Assembly (NCBI GenBank): GCA_028875335.1
Contig: JAPPEF010000067.1
Coordinates: 1-60,829, forward strand
Direction of reading: 5' to 3'
DNA: 60,829 bases
Source: Gemmatimonadota bacterium
GTDB taxonomy: Bacteria; Latescibacterota; UBA2968; UBA8231
Shown: positions 1 through 7,728 of the stretch, in pieces
Numbering within the stretch: the first letter of the stretch is position 1
Layout: each line of letters starts with the position of its first letter
Notes under the pieces: generated by a model
The model's database searches: none
Told to the model about the DNA's origin: nothing
The model's input: only the letters and a program-made list of their open reading frames with translations
Position numbers and translations under genes: made by a program

Positions 1-55
1 CCTTGCCTTTACCCGAATCGCCCCAGAAGGCGTCAACGACGATGATGGCGCTCAT
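1..55 (-). CDS. PurA-like adenylosuccinate synthetase, N-terminal fragment
   Basis: Only the first 18 codons are inside the window; the gene continues past its left edge. They read MSAIIVVDAFWGDSGKGK. This matches the N-terminal GTP-binding motif of adenylosuccinate synthetase (canonical QWGDEGKGK), which joins IMP and aspartate in AMP synthesis, but with F for Q and S for E. The start overlaps the stop of the upstream hydrolase gene in an ATGA, so the two are probably translationally coupled. The altered motif suggests a PurA paralogue rather than the housekeeping enzyme, but too little is visible to decide. Confidence 0.55.
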   Translation of the reverse strand, partial: MSAIIVVDAFWGDSGKGK

Positions 56-828
56 GGCGCTTCTCCTTTTAAAAGAGACTGTTTATGCATCGACTTCCTA
101 AGCCATTCGACGACCTTAGGTACTAGCTCAGCTACTTTCTGCTGATTTAGAACAAGACCCCAATGAGAAGCTCCATTTACACTTAGATGTTCAGCAGGCA
201 GCACCAAGTCGGCATAAGCTTCTTTTGGCCAGAATTCGTCTAAGGTTCCTGTAATAATGAGCAAAGGACACGCTAAGGAGTCGATAACAATACCTCGCTT
301 TCTTTCATCACGGGCCAAGACGGATTCCTTACACAGGGATGAAAGGGCGATCGTTCTTTCCTCTGTACTCAGATCTGGCATAACGGTCTGATCTTCTGGG
401 TTGTTACTTGTGATACCATATTCTTCATATGTAAACTCTCCCGTACGGAGTTCTATAGAAAAATCTATCTCGGATGCTGGAGTGCTGGGCGCTAAACCAA
501 TACAAGCCGTAGTAGGTATCTTGGTAGCTGTCATTAGCGCGACTAATCCTCCCATACTCCAACCTATCAGAACGGGCGGTTGGTTAAGCTGGCTAGCTAG
601 AGCACAAACATCGTTGACATAATCATCCATACTAGTTCGGGATAGATCGTAGGGTACACTTCTACCATGCCCACGCAGACTTACGGCGAACGCGGCTGAA
701 CCTTCGGCAGATAACGTCTCCAACCAGTACCTCCATACCGACTCTGAATTGGCAGCTCCATGAATCAGAATACACGGAGGCAACTTGGCAGAATGGGGGA
801 CTACTGATACGGAGTGCACTAAAGTCAT
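52..828 (-). CDS. Alpha/beta hydrolase
   Basis: Cytoplasmic alpha/beta hydrolase-fold protein of unknown substrate. The sequence shows an oxyanion-hole region HGAANSESVW, the nucleophile elbow GWSMGG, an acid in ITGTLDEFWP and a catalytic histidine in GASHWG, in the usual order and spacing. No signal peptide is seen. The frame is open 26 codons further up, but the ATG at 828 has an AAAGGA ribosome site nine bases upstream, whereas upstream ATGs have none; the product is then about 258 residues, normal for the family. It overlaps the PurA-like gene by four bases, so they probably share an mRNA. Base composition is more A/T-rich than the rest of the window, suggesting acquisition. Confidence 0.85.
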   Translation of the reverse strand: MTLVHSVSVVPHSAKLPPCILIHGAANSESVWRYWLETLSAEGSAAFAVSLRGHGRSVPYDLSRTSMDDYVNDVCALASQLNQPPVLIGWSMGGLVALMTATKIPTTACIGLAPSTPASEIDFSIELRTGEFTYEEYGITSNNPEDQTVMPDLSTEERTIALSSLCKESVLARDERKRGIVIDSLACPLLIITGTLDEFWPKEAYADLVLPAEHLSVNGASHWGLVLNQQKVAELVPKVVEWLRKSMHKQSLLKGEAP

Positions 829-909
829 AATGAATGGTCCTTTCATGTTATATAACGGGCCACCGGTTTGCGAACGCAGATAGGCGTTGTCTAACCAAGG
901 TAGCACATT

Positions 910-932
910 ACCACAGCGAAAATCACTGTGGT
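910..932. repeat. Intergenic hairpin between NUDIX and hydrolase genes
   Basis: ACCACAG (910-916) pairs with CTGTGGT (926-932) around a nine-base loop. It lies between the NUDIX stop and the hydrolase start on the minus strand. No T-run follows in the direction of transcription, so it is not an evident intrinsic terminator; it could be an mRNA processing or attenuation structure. Confidence 0.35.
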
Positions 933-975
933 GTCTTATGCGCCGTGCAGTTCGCGCAGATTAGGACTCTAAAAA

Positions 976-1416
976 CTATTCAGACCTGCTCCAGAACGCA
1001 CCCAATACCTTATGGACGCTAGGCGTGACTTCGTAGTCTCCGATGTCGCGAATACCTACCCAAATATGTATATCATGTTCCGTGAGTTGAATTGGGCTTG
1101 TACGGCGTACGCTCACCTCAAAGTTGAACTGGCGCGTTCGACTACCGCTCTTAGACTCGTAATCGAAGTTGGGCAAATGGCGGCGAATATCGACTATCTC
1201 AAGACCTGTTTCCTCAAAAATCTCACGCCTAAGGGCACTCTCAAGCGACTCGCCGTCCTCGACCTGACCGCTTGGTAGCTCGTAAATACCGCCCATAAAG
1301 TCGTCTATCTTACGACGGAGGAGGAGGACGGTACTTGCTTTAGCGATAACCGCACCGACGACATAGCGCACGATGCCTTCTGACTTAGCCTCTTCAAGGA
1401 ACGCGTTCTCAGTCAT
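976..1416 (-). CDS. NUDIX hydrolase
   Basis: NUDIX pyrophosphohydrolase of about 146 residues. The complete NUDIX box is visible: G, five residues, E, seven residues, then REIFEETGLEI, which matches GX5EX7REUXEEXGU and supplies the metal-binding glutamates. The substrate cannot be read from sequence; family members hydrolyse nucleoside diphosphates linked to another group. The start at 1416 (MTENAF) is chosen because AAGGA lies six bases before it; an ATG six codons upstream lacks such a site. It sits alone between a hairpin-rich spacer and the hydrolase gene. Confidence 0.85.
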   Translation of the reverse strand: MTENAFLEEAKSEGIVRYVVGAVIAKASTVLLLRRKIDDFMGGIYELPSGQVEDGESLESALRREIFEETGLEIVDIRRHLPNFDYESKSGSRTRQFNFEVSVRRTSPIQLTEHDIHIWVGIRDIGDYEVTPSVHKVLGAFWSRSE

Positions 1417-1476
1417 AACAAATCCTTGTGGCAAGCGACAACCTTGCGAAATCCATCGGTGGCATATCGGCCACTA

Positions 1477-1548
1477 GGCGTACTCATCATAAGAGTCTTT
1501 CTATTCAGATTTCGTCGCGAAACCTGAATATGGCCCGATGAGTACGCC
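1477..1548. repeat. Nested inverted repeats (72 bp)
   Basis: The outer arms GGCGTACTCATC (1477-1488) and GATGAGTACGCC (1537-1548) are perfect 12-base inverted repeats. Inside them a second hairpin has arms at 1503-1514 and 1518-1529 (11 of 12 paired) and a three-base loop. The structure abuts a truncated methyltransferase gene, so it may be a small mobile-element remnant or recombination scar rather than a terminator; no T-run follows either arm. Confidence 0.6.
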
Positions 1549-1551
1549 GAT

Positions 1552-1842
1552 TCAAATACCGGATACATCAGGGGTTTTCAGACAGCCTCTGAGGTGAGTA
1601 GATGCCCACCTGACATCCGGATGCCTCTGTCTGCGAATCCCAGCCTCTGAAATGTCCACGGCAGTCACATCAAAACCGCGCTCTGCCAAGAAGAGAGCGT
1701 TGCGGCCTTCGCCTGATCCCAAGTCAAGGACTCTCGAACCAGTTGGTAGTTGCGATGCGATGTCCCGAATCTCTTGGCTCGGCCCACCGAATGTGGAAGC
1801 ATTCATATCTGAATATGTGTCTTCCCAAAATGGTTTTTTCAT
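1552..1842 (-). pseudogene. Truncated class I SAM methyltransferase
   Basis: The first 70 or so residues are a good methyltransferase N-terminus: VLDLGSGEGRNALFLAERGFDVTAVDIS contains the glycine-rich SAM motif I and the acidic end of strand beta-2, here quoted across two short stretches (VLDLGSGEGR and VTAVDIS). After AGIRR the homology-like pattern stops and about 22 unrelated residues (QRHPDV to VSGI) lead to a stop. A complete domain needs at least another 100 residues, none of which is seen downstream in any frame. The gene follows the HAD phosphatase with a 16-base gap. It is most simply read as a 3'-truncated gene, broken close to the nested repeat at 1477-1548. Confidence 0.65.
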
Positions 1843-1858
1843 TGGCGATTAGACTCCT

Positions 1859-2719
1859 TCATTGTGGTGTTCCGTACCAACGGGTACTTATATAGCGGGC
1901 CACGCCGTCCTCTTCATTGGTGGCAATGATCCCGGTGGCTTGTTCCTTGAGGGCGGGGATGGCGTTAGCCACGGCTAGGGCTTCGTCAGCCATCTCGAAC
2001 ATGTCCAAATCGTTCACTTGGTCGCCAAAGACGACCAGACGGCGGTCTTCTATTCCTTGCATGCGCTTGAGACTCAGGATGCCCTGCTCTTTGGTGGCGC
2101 GAGCATCGTGGATGGTCAGCCAGTGCCAGCCAGGTGAGTACTGATTCTCGTAGCAATGAGTTTGGACCCGTTTGGCGTGCCGCTGGTTGATCGCCTCATC
2201 CAATTTCTCCAGCTCCGGCCCCGTGCCGATAACGGTGAGACAGACCACTTGGTCGTCGAGGCCGCTTTGCAAGTCGGCTAAATAGCACAGGCGTGGATCG
2301 TGGTGGAGTTGCCTATTCCGCAGGTACCAAGCCATGCCGTCGTTGGTGATATCTCGGTAGTAGAGACGGTCGGCAGTACCGTCGTAGGTCGAGATGAAGG
2401 GGATGTAACCAGCGCCGGCTATTTGTTGCCACAACTCGGACAGAATGTCGCGGTGCAGGGTGCGGACCAGATAGTGCTGCCCGCTGGCCAGATCGGAAAC
2501 AAAGGCACCGTTGAATTCGACTACTGGCAAGCGCAGCGGTAAACCGGCCAGTACGTGGCGCATGGAGGCTATGCTGCGGGCGCTCGCCACAGTGAAGAGC
2601 AAACCCTGATCCAACAGAGCGTTGAGGGCATCCTTGCTGTACTGAGATAGCGAAGTATCGTTGCGCAGCAGAGTGCCGTCCAAATCGGAGACGTATAGGG
2701 GAGAGTCAGTGGTTTTCAA
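1859..2719 (-). CDS. Cof-type HAD family phosphatase
   Basis: A HAD-superfamily (subclass IIB, Cof-like) hydrolase of 286 residues, expected to dephosphorylate sugar phosphates, nucleotides or cofactors in the cytoplasm. Motif I is SDLDGTLLRND, with the nucleophile and general-acid aspartates; a cap domain occupies the middle; motif IV is FGDQVNDLDMF, the metal-binding signature of this subclass. Length is normal. It is divergent from the LysR-type gene at 2833 and shares an A/T-rich regulatory region with it, so it is a plausible target of that regulator. Confidence 0.9.
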   Translation of the reverse strand: MKTTDSPLYVSDLDGTLLRNDTSLSQYSKDALNALLDQGLLFTVASARSIASMRHVLAGLPLRLPVVEFNGAFVSDLASGQHYLVRTLHRDILSELWQQIAGAGYIPFISTYDGTADRLYYRDITNDGMAWYLRNRQLHHDPRLCYLADLQSGLDDQVVCLTVIGTGPELEKLDEAINQRHAKRVQTHCYENQYSPGWHWLTIHDARATKEQGILSLKRMQGIEDRRLVVFGDQVNDLDMFEMADEALAVANAIPALKEQATGIIATNEEDGVARYISTRWYGTPQ

Positions 2720-2764
2720 GGGATTTCTAAAGGGTGAATTGGTTGACGCCCCTAACGATAAGCG

Positions 2765-2826
2765 AAATGGTAGAATAATAAAAATTTATATATCTTATTC
2801 TTAGGATAATTGATATAAATAAAGGA
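2765..2826 (+). promoter_or_regulatory. A/T-rich divergent promoter region of the LysR gene
   Basis: This stretch is strikingly A/T-rich compared with flanking DNA. It contains inverted arms AGAATAA (2772-2778) and TTATTCT (2795-2801), a plausible operator for LysR-type autoregulation, with candidate -10-like elements (TATATC, TATAAA). AAAGGA at 2821-2826 is the ribosome site of the LysR gene, six bases from its ATG. The promoter assignment is inferred from composition and position. Confidence 0.45.
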
Positions 2827-2832
2827 CTCCGA

Positions 2833-3726
2833 ATGGATTTCTACCAATTGCGCAGTTTCTACGAAATCGTCCGCGAGCAGAGCTTTACGCGGGCGGCCGA
2901 CAAACTCTTTCTGACGCAGCCGGCCATCAGCCTACAGATCAAGGCATTGGAGAACGAACTGGACGAGATTCTACTCGAGCGCAATCGGCGGCAGCTCCGT
3001 CTGACGCCAGCCGGTGAGATCCTCTTTGCTCATGCGAAGGCGGTTCTCTCCCGGCTGGAGAAGGCGCGCGATGATATTGCGGCACTCAAGCAGGTCTTGC
3101 GTGGACGGCTGGCGATCGGGACTAGCGATACCAATTGCACCTATATTTTGCCCAACGTGCTCGCCGAGTTCCGCGCCCGCTACCCGGCGGTCGAGTTAGA
3201 CATCCGCAATCGCATGTCACCGGAGGTGAGCAACCTAGTGCTCAACGACGAAGTGGAGTTTGGGTTGGCGACCTTGCCGGTCAAGCACCGCGACTTGGTC
3301 AGCGAGTCGCTTTTCGAGCGGCGAGATGTACTCATTTGTCCCCCGGACCACGCGCTGGGCAAAAGGCGCAGGATAGGGCTCAAACAGCTTGCCGAATATC
3401 CGTTTCTGGCCTTGGAACGGGGGAGCACTAGCCGGCAGTTGCTCGACGAGGTTTTCCAACGGCAGGGCTTGGCGTTGCAGGTCGAAATGACGCTCGGCGG
3501 GATCGAGATTATCAAGCGCTACGTGGAGATCGGGTTGGGTATTGCGCTGGTGCCGGAGGTGGCGGTGGAAGCAGAAGTCGCCGCGGGGAAAGTACGCGCT
3601 ATACAGGTCAATGGATTGGCCAAACGCCAAATAGGCCTAATCGAGCACCGGCAGCGACGGCGTTCGCCGGCGACGGAGGCTTTCTTGGCGCTCTTGCGGG
3701 AATTTGTCGCCGCAGGGAAGATTTGA
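2833..3726 (+). CDS. LysR-family transcriptional regulator
   Basis: A 297-residue LysR-type regulator. Residues 1-60 form the winged helix-turn-helix (MDFYQLRSFYEIVREQ, then FTRAADKLFLTQPAISLQI), followed by a linker helix and a two-lobed periplasmic-binding-like effector domain beginning near LRGRLAIG. The pattern resembles the CbbR/CysL branch. LysR regulators commonly control the divergent gene, here the HAD phosphatase, and themselves. The effector cannot be predicted. ATG with AAAGGA six bases upstream gives a confident start. Confidence 0.93.
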   Translation: MDFYQLRSFYEIVREQSFTRAADKLFLTQPAISLQIKALENELDEILLERNRRQLRLTPAGEILFAHAKAVLSRLEKARDDIAALKQVLRGRLAIGTSDTNCTYILPNVLAEFRARYPAVELDIRNRMSPEVSNLVLNDEVEFGLATLPVKHRDLVSESLFERRDVLICPPDHALGKRRRIGLKQLAEYPFLALERGSTSRQLLDEVFQRQGLALQVEMTLGGIEIIKRYVEIGLGIALVPEVAVEAEVAAGKVRAIQVNGLAKRQIGLIEHRQRRRSPATEAFLALLREFVAAGKI

Positions 3727-3819
3727 CGAGCAAAGCCCATCGCCGAAGAACATCGCGTCGCCCGATGAATTCACCGTGGTACGGAGCGGGTAGGCGACGA
3801 ATTGATCGAGCGCGTCGAG

Positions 3820-4182
3820 CTAATCGGTCGCCGACGGTGGCTGGGAGATGCGAATCCGCCCGCCGCGAATCGTGATGATCGCCTGCTTTTCAAGCGCCGG
3901 CCGATGCCGCTCAAGCAACTCGGCCATTAAGGCGATGCGTTGCTCAGTCGGCACGTCCGGGAGGCGTACTAACCCCGCATGTGGAACTTCCCAAACGAAC
4001 ACCAGCTTTCCGAAATCGGTATCAATCGTCACTAGAATTCTTTGTTCGCTAGCGGCAACTTCGAGCAACGCCTGGTCGCCGGGGTCCGGTCCAAGCTCCC
4101 GCGACTCGACGACGTCATGCCCTTGGCGACGTAACCACTCGGCTAGCAGGTGGCCAGCACACCGGTCGATGAGGAATCTCAA
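3820..4182 (-). CDS. DUF5615 PIN-like toxin
   Basis: About 120 residues starting LRFLIDRCAGHLLAEWLR, typical of DUF5615 proteins, which have a PIN-like nuclease fold. Acidic residues are in FLIDRC and VTIDTDFG, the expected metal-binding positions. The frame is open further upstream, but a TTG start at 4182, overlapping the stop of the DUF433 gene as TTGA, matches the known family N-terminus and gives translational coupling. DUF433/DUF5615 pairs are recognised as a putative toxin-antitoxin module; toxicity here is inferred from family. Confidence 0.8.
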   Translation of the reverse strand: MRFLIDRCAGHLLAEWLRRQGHDVVESRELGPDPGDQALLEVAASEQRILVTIDTDFGKLVFVWEVPHAGLVRLPDVPTEQRIALMAELLERHRPALEKQAIITIRGGRIRISQPPSATD

Positions 4183-4427
4183 GGTGCTGCTATGGCCACG
4201 GCTGACAGCGTATCGTGCGATATCACCGCGTGCGCGTAGGCAACACACGCCTGTAGGTCGGCTTCTTCGAGTTCGGGGTAATCGGCTAAAATGGCCTCTG
4301 GCTTTACACCTTGGGCTAACAAGCTCAGGATAAGTTCCACCGAGATACGCATGTCGCGAATAATGGGTTTGCCATCGAAAATATCTGGACGCACCGTGAT
4401 GCGCTTGAGGAGTTCGGGATGGGTCAT
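4179..4427 (-). CDS. DUF433 antitoxin-like protein
   Basis: An 82-residue DUF433 protein: MTHPELLKRITVRPDIFDGKPII then RDMRISVELILSLLAQG, a small winged-helix-like domain with the family hallmark GKP(I/V)I. It is the presumed antitoxin and autorepressor of the following DUF5615 gene. The start at 4427 is preferred over an upstream in-frame ATG because it matches the family N-terminus and has CGGAG at suitable spacing. Confidence 0.8.
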   Translation of the reverse strand: MTHPELLKRITVRPDIFDGKPIIRDMRISVELILSLLAQGVKPEAILADYPELEEADLQACVAYAHAVISHDTLSAVAIAAP

Positions 4428-4562
4428 ATTTGCACTCCGAGGTTGGTTGATTCCCTTCATAGGTGCCATAAGGCTTTTTGCCGATCCGCCTTTAGGAGAC
4501 CAAGCGATCATAAGATAGTATAGGGAATTTCGTGGGTAGGAAAATTTTCTTCAAATAGCAAA

Positions 4563-4667
4563 TCACGGCCGCACCGCCACGCCGTTGCGCCGGTACGCGC
4601 GGTCGCCGCCGTAGATCAGCGAAGCAGCGAGCATCGCGCAAAAGATACTGTTGTAGGGTTCGCCTAA
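4563..4667 (-). pseudogene. Remnant of the C-terminus of an unknown protein
   Basis: A 34-codon open stretch ends ...YNSIFCAMLAASLIYGG and DRAYRRNGVAVRP then a stop. It has the look of a real protein C-terminus (amphipathic helix, basic tail), possibly a Gfo/Idh-type oxidoreductase, but it is preceded by an in-frame stop, lacks a start codon and has no upstream domain. It lies in the 339-base space between DUF433 and the glycosyltransferase. The rest of that space holds only a palindrome and no convincing gene. Confidence 0.3.
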
Positions 4668-4677
4668 TCATATGGCG

Positions 4678-4700
4678 GATTTACGATTGAATCGTAAATC
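4678..4700. repeat. Perfect 11-bp inverted repeat, one-base spacer
   Basis: Arm GATTTACGATT (4678-4688) and its exact complement (4690-4700) are separated by one base. A second near-palindrome CTGATCACTGGTCAG follows about 18 bases later. Such a tight perfect repeat is more like a dimeric protein-binding site or element end than a terminator hairpin, since the loop is too small and there is no T-run. Confidence 0.5.
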
Positions 4701-4766
4701 TGTCAAAACACTAGCCCTGATCACTGGTCAGCCCCACGTCACCCTATAGTTGTTGTCGATCTCTTG

Positions 4767-6050
4767 CTACAGATACTGCTCGTACACGGCGAGCGTCCCC
4801 TCAGCCATGGCATCGGCGTGGAAGTGATTGTGGACCGCCTCTTGGCCGGTTCGTCCGAGTTGGCGTCGCCGATTTTCGTCGCGTAGCAAGGCGGCAAGCT
4901 CGTTGGCTAGGGCCTCTGGGGAATGGGGTGCGACGAGGAGACCGCCGCCGGTGGCTGCGATCAACTCGGGGAACGCGCCGTGGTCGGGCTGGACGACCGG
5001 GATGCCGTTGGCTAAGGCTTCGAGGACCGACAGACCCTTGGGATCGGCGTAAACCGAGGGTACGGAAAAGACGTGGAGTGAGGAGAGGAAGCGTATTTTT
5101 TCGCGGCGATCGACTTCACCGTGGTAGGCGAATGAGTCGGCTAGTCCCCAGCGGCGGATTTTTTGCACCTGCTCGGCGAAATAGGGCTTGTCGTAGGCGC
5201 TGAGATAGCCGGCGGCTTCGAGGCGGAGGGAGGCAAATTCGGGTTGGTCTTTTAACTGTTGAAAGGCATCGACGAGCAGGTGAAAGCCCTTTTCGGGGCA
5301 TATACGGGCGAGGTAGCCGATTTTGTAGGGACCGTCGGCGGGCGGTGGCTCTTGGCCGTGTCCGCTCAGGTTGAGGCCGAGCGGCACCACGTGGATTTTT
5401 GTGCGCGGTATCTGTAGGTATTCGGCCATGTGATCTTGGTAATACGCGCACGGGGCGATGAAGGCGTCGATGTCTTGGGCGCGTTGGCGCAGGATGTCTC
5501 GGGCTTGGGTCTTCGAGGGTTCGACTAGGCCGTCTAAGAACAGATCCTCGCCTTGGAGAGCGCAGAGGACGGGGACGCCGAGTTGTGCTTTTAATTGCCG
5601 GGCCATGCCGATGAACATGGCGTTGGTTAGCTGGATGAGGTCGGGTTTGAAGTCGCGCTGGAGCCAAGCGATGAGTCGGGTGAGTTCCTTTTGTTGATTC
5701 CCCTCTTCGCCAGCGAGGATTGAGACGGTGAGTGGTCCTAGATCGCGGGCGTTGGTAGAGGATCCAAAGCGCGCGAGAGTGCGGATCAGGAACGGCGAGT
5801 CGAGGACGCGGTCGAAGAGGCGGTGTGTGCGGCGAAAAAACGGCCACTGCTGTTGCAAGAAGATGCTGATGCCACCGTAGAAGACGCGGTCCAGCGAGAC
5901 GTTTTCCTCGTCCGTGCGCAGTGGCGTATAGGTCGGGATGAGGGCGACATCGGCATCGCAGCGAGAGAGGGCGGCAGCGAGTGCGTTGTCGTGGATGCAA
6001 CTGCCGCAGTACATGCCGGCGGCACCGGCCGTGATGTAGGCGACGCGCAT
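4767..6050 (-). CDS. GT4-family glycosyltransferase
   Basis: A 427-residue GT-B fold glycosyltransferase of family 4. The N-terminal domain starts MRVAYITAGAAGMYCGSC; the C-terminal Rossmann domain has IGYLARICPEKGFHLLVDAF and DPKGLSVLEALANGIPVV with PDHGAFPELI, the donor-nucleotide-binding EX7E-type region. It would transfer a sugar from an activated donor to an acceptor that the sequence does not reveal. It is the last gene of the ten-gene operon, two bases behind the symporter, suggesting glycosylation of the product or component handled by the cluster. Confidence 0.88.
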   Translation of the reverse strand: MRVAYITAGAAGMYCGSCIHDNALAAALSRCDADVALIPTYTPLRTDEENVSLDRVFYGGISIFLQQQWPFFRRTHRLFDRVLDSPFLIRTLARFGSSTNARDLGPLTVSILAGEEGNQQKELTRLIAWLQRDFKPDLIQLTNAMFIGMARQLKAQLGVPVLCALQGEDLFLDGLVEPSKTQARDILRQRAQDIDAFIAPCAYYQDHMAEYLQIPRTKIHVVPLGLNLSGHGQEPPPADGPYKIGYLARICPEKGFHLLVDAFQQLKDQPEFASLRLEAAGYLSAYDKPYFAEQVQKIRRWGLADSFAYHGEVDRREKIRFLSSLHVFSVPSVYADPKGLSVLEALANGIPVVQPDHGAFPELIAATGGGLLVAPHSPEALANELAALLRDENRRRQLGRTGQEAVHNHFHADAMAEGTLAVYEQYL

Positions 6051-6052
6051 CG

Positions 6053-7507
6053 CTAGAAGAATTTATCGACGGTGCTTTTGGCCGGTGGCTTGGTCAGCAG
6101 CGAGCCGACGATCATGGCCACGGCAGAAGCGGCTAGGATCACCACCACGGGCATTACCCCGGTCATGCCGACGGTATAGCCGGGGATTTTCCACCCCTGA
6201 AAGAAGAAATAGCACCACAGCGCGGCCACGGTGAGCACGGAGGCAAAGGCACCGTACTTGGTGCTGCGCTTCCAGAACAGCGCGGCTACTACCACTGGAA
6301 AGAGCGCTGCGAAGCCGGTGAAGGACCAGATGGCGAGGGTGAAGATGCTGCGGGCCGAGACCAGGGAGAGCACGTAGGTAACGGCGAAGATGGCGATCAC
6401 GAAGAGGCGGCCCGACAGGACTTGGGCCTTTTCGCTCAATTCGTCGCCCTTGCGATAGTGGCGGACGATGTCTTGGGTGAACATGTTGCTGATGGACAGC
6501 ACCTGCGAGTCGAGCGAGGACATTATGGCGGCAAAGACCCCAGCGGCGAGTAGGCCGGCTAGGGCACCAGGAGCGTGTAGGTCGATCATCTTGACCAGCA
6601 CGGAATTGGCGGCCGCGCCCTTGAGGCCCGGGAAGTCAATGCTGCCGAAGATCCCTAGGAGTACGCTGGGGATCCAGACGATGGCGATGCACAGGGGGTA
6701 GAACATCAGCGGCCAGCGAAAGGTGCGAGCGCTTTTAGCGGTTAGCCAATGGGTGAAAAGGTGAGGGAACATGCCGACCGACAGCGGGATGCAGGTGTAG
6801 GTCAACAGTTTGATCGGGCTGATATTGTCTCCTTTGATCAGCAGTTCGGGGTGCGCCGCCGCGACTTGCGCCAGTGCGCTGTCCAGCCCGCCTAGCTTAT
6901 CGACGATGACGAAGAAGGTCACGCCGCCCAAGATCATAAAGACCAGGGTTTGGAAGGCGTTGGCCCAGGCGGTGCTCCTCATGCCGCCGAAACTGACGTA
7001 GGTCAGCACCACCAAGCAGATCAACAGGCCACCGGCCCATTGGGGAATCTGCCCCTTGGTGATTTGGGCGAGGGTAATGCCGCCGCCCATGACGCCGATG
7101 AGCAGGTAGGGAATCAGCAGCGCGATCATGACGACGAAGAGCAGCAGACCCAAGCCGTCGGAGTCCCAGCGGCGGCGGAAGTACTGAACTTGCGTGAGGA
7201 GGTTGTGGCGCTTGCCGAGCGCCCAGACGCGGGTGCCGATAAAGAAGAAGACGGTGGGGATGATCAGAGCCGCACCCGAAGGCATCAGGGCAAAGACGCC
7301 GATCCCGGTGTGATAGGCTTCGCCGGAGGCTCCCAAGATGGCGAACGCGGTCATGTTGGTGCCAAACAGCGACATCAGCAGCAGGAAGGGGCCGATGGAG
7401 CGGCTGGCGACGAAGTAGTCCTCGCCAGTGCCGCGAAAGAAGCGGTTGGAGAGGACGCCGATGCAGAGTACTAGGCCGAGGTAGCAGAAGATGATGATCG
7501 TGGTCAT
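6053..7507 (-). CDS. Sodium:solute symporter (SSS family)
   Basis: An integral inner-membrane transporter of about 484 residues with some 13 hydrophobic segments, starting MTTIIIFCYLGLVLCIGVLS. SSS features include FFRGTGEDYFVASRS after the first helix, GGMRSTAWANAFQTL and MSSLDSQVLSISNMFTQDI. Members use a sodium gradient to import organic solutes (pantothenate, proline, sugars, carboxylates); the substrate is unknown. The start at 7507 overlaps the stop of the DUF3311 gene as ATGA. A small DUF3311 protein paired with an SSS permease is a recognised arrangement, pointing to a two-component carrier. Confidence 0.9.
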   Translation of the reverse strand: MTTIIIFCYLGLVLCIGVLSNRFFRGTGEDYFVASRSIGPFLLLMSLFGTNMTAFAILGASGEAYHTGIGVFALMPSGAALIIPTVFFFIGTRVWALGKRHNLLTQVQYFRRRWDSDGLGLLLFVVMIALLIPYLLIGVMGGGITLAQITKGQIPQWAGGLLICLVVLTYVSFGGMRSTAWANAFQTLVFMILGGVTFFVIVDKLGGLDSALAQVAAAHPELLIKGDNISPIKLLTYTCIPLSVGMFPHLFTHWLTAKSARTFRWPLMFYPLCIAIVWIPSVLLGIFGSIDFPGLKGAAANSVLVKMIDLHAPGALAGLLAAGVFAAIMSSLDSQVLSISNMFTQDIVRHYRKGDELSEKAQVLSGRLFVIAIFAVTYVLSLVSARSIFTLAIWSFTGFAALFPVVVAALFWKRSTKYGAFASVLTVAALWCYFFFQGWKIPGYTVGMTGVMPVVVILAASAVAMIVGSLLTKPPAKSTVDKFF

Positions 7508-7728
7508 GCCGCTTGCTCCTCGTCCTCTGCGTCCAACTCGGACGGCCAAGCGTAGTTGACCAGCAAGATCATCAGCCCGGTGGCGGCCACGCAGAAACCG
7601 ATGTGGTAGAGCAAGCCGATGGGAAGTCCCAAGACGATGCGCGGATCGTCCCAGAGCCAGAGGTCGTTGTGCAGGAGGTAGAGGACCAGAATCCCCAAGT
7701 AGAGGAGTCGGCGGACGGTGGCGTTCAC
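7504..7728 (-). CDS. DUF3311 small membrane protein
   Basis: A 74-residue protein with two transmembrane helices (LLYLGILVLYLLHND, then IGFCVAATGLMILLVNYAW) and an acidic tail. It matches DUF3311 proteins, which accompany SSS-family permeases. The open frame extends upstream, but GTG at 7728 has AGGAGT nine bases before it and overlaps the upstream stop as GTGA, so this start is chosen. Presumed accessory subunit of the symporter encoded immediately downstream, with which it also overlaps. Confidence 0.8.
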   Translation of the reverse strand: MNATVRRLLYLGILVLYLLHNDLWLWDDPRIVLGLPIGLLYHIGFCVAATGLMILLVNYAWPSELDAEDEEQAA

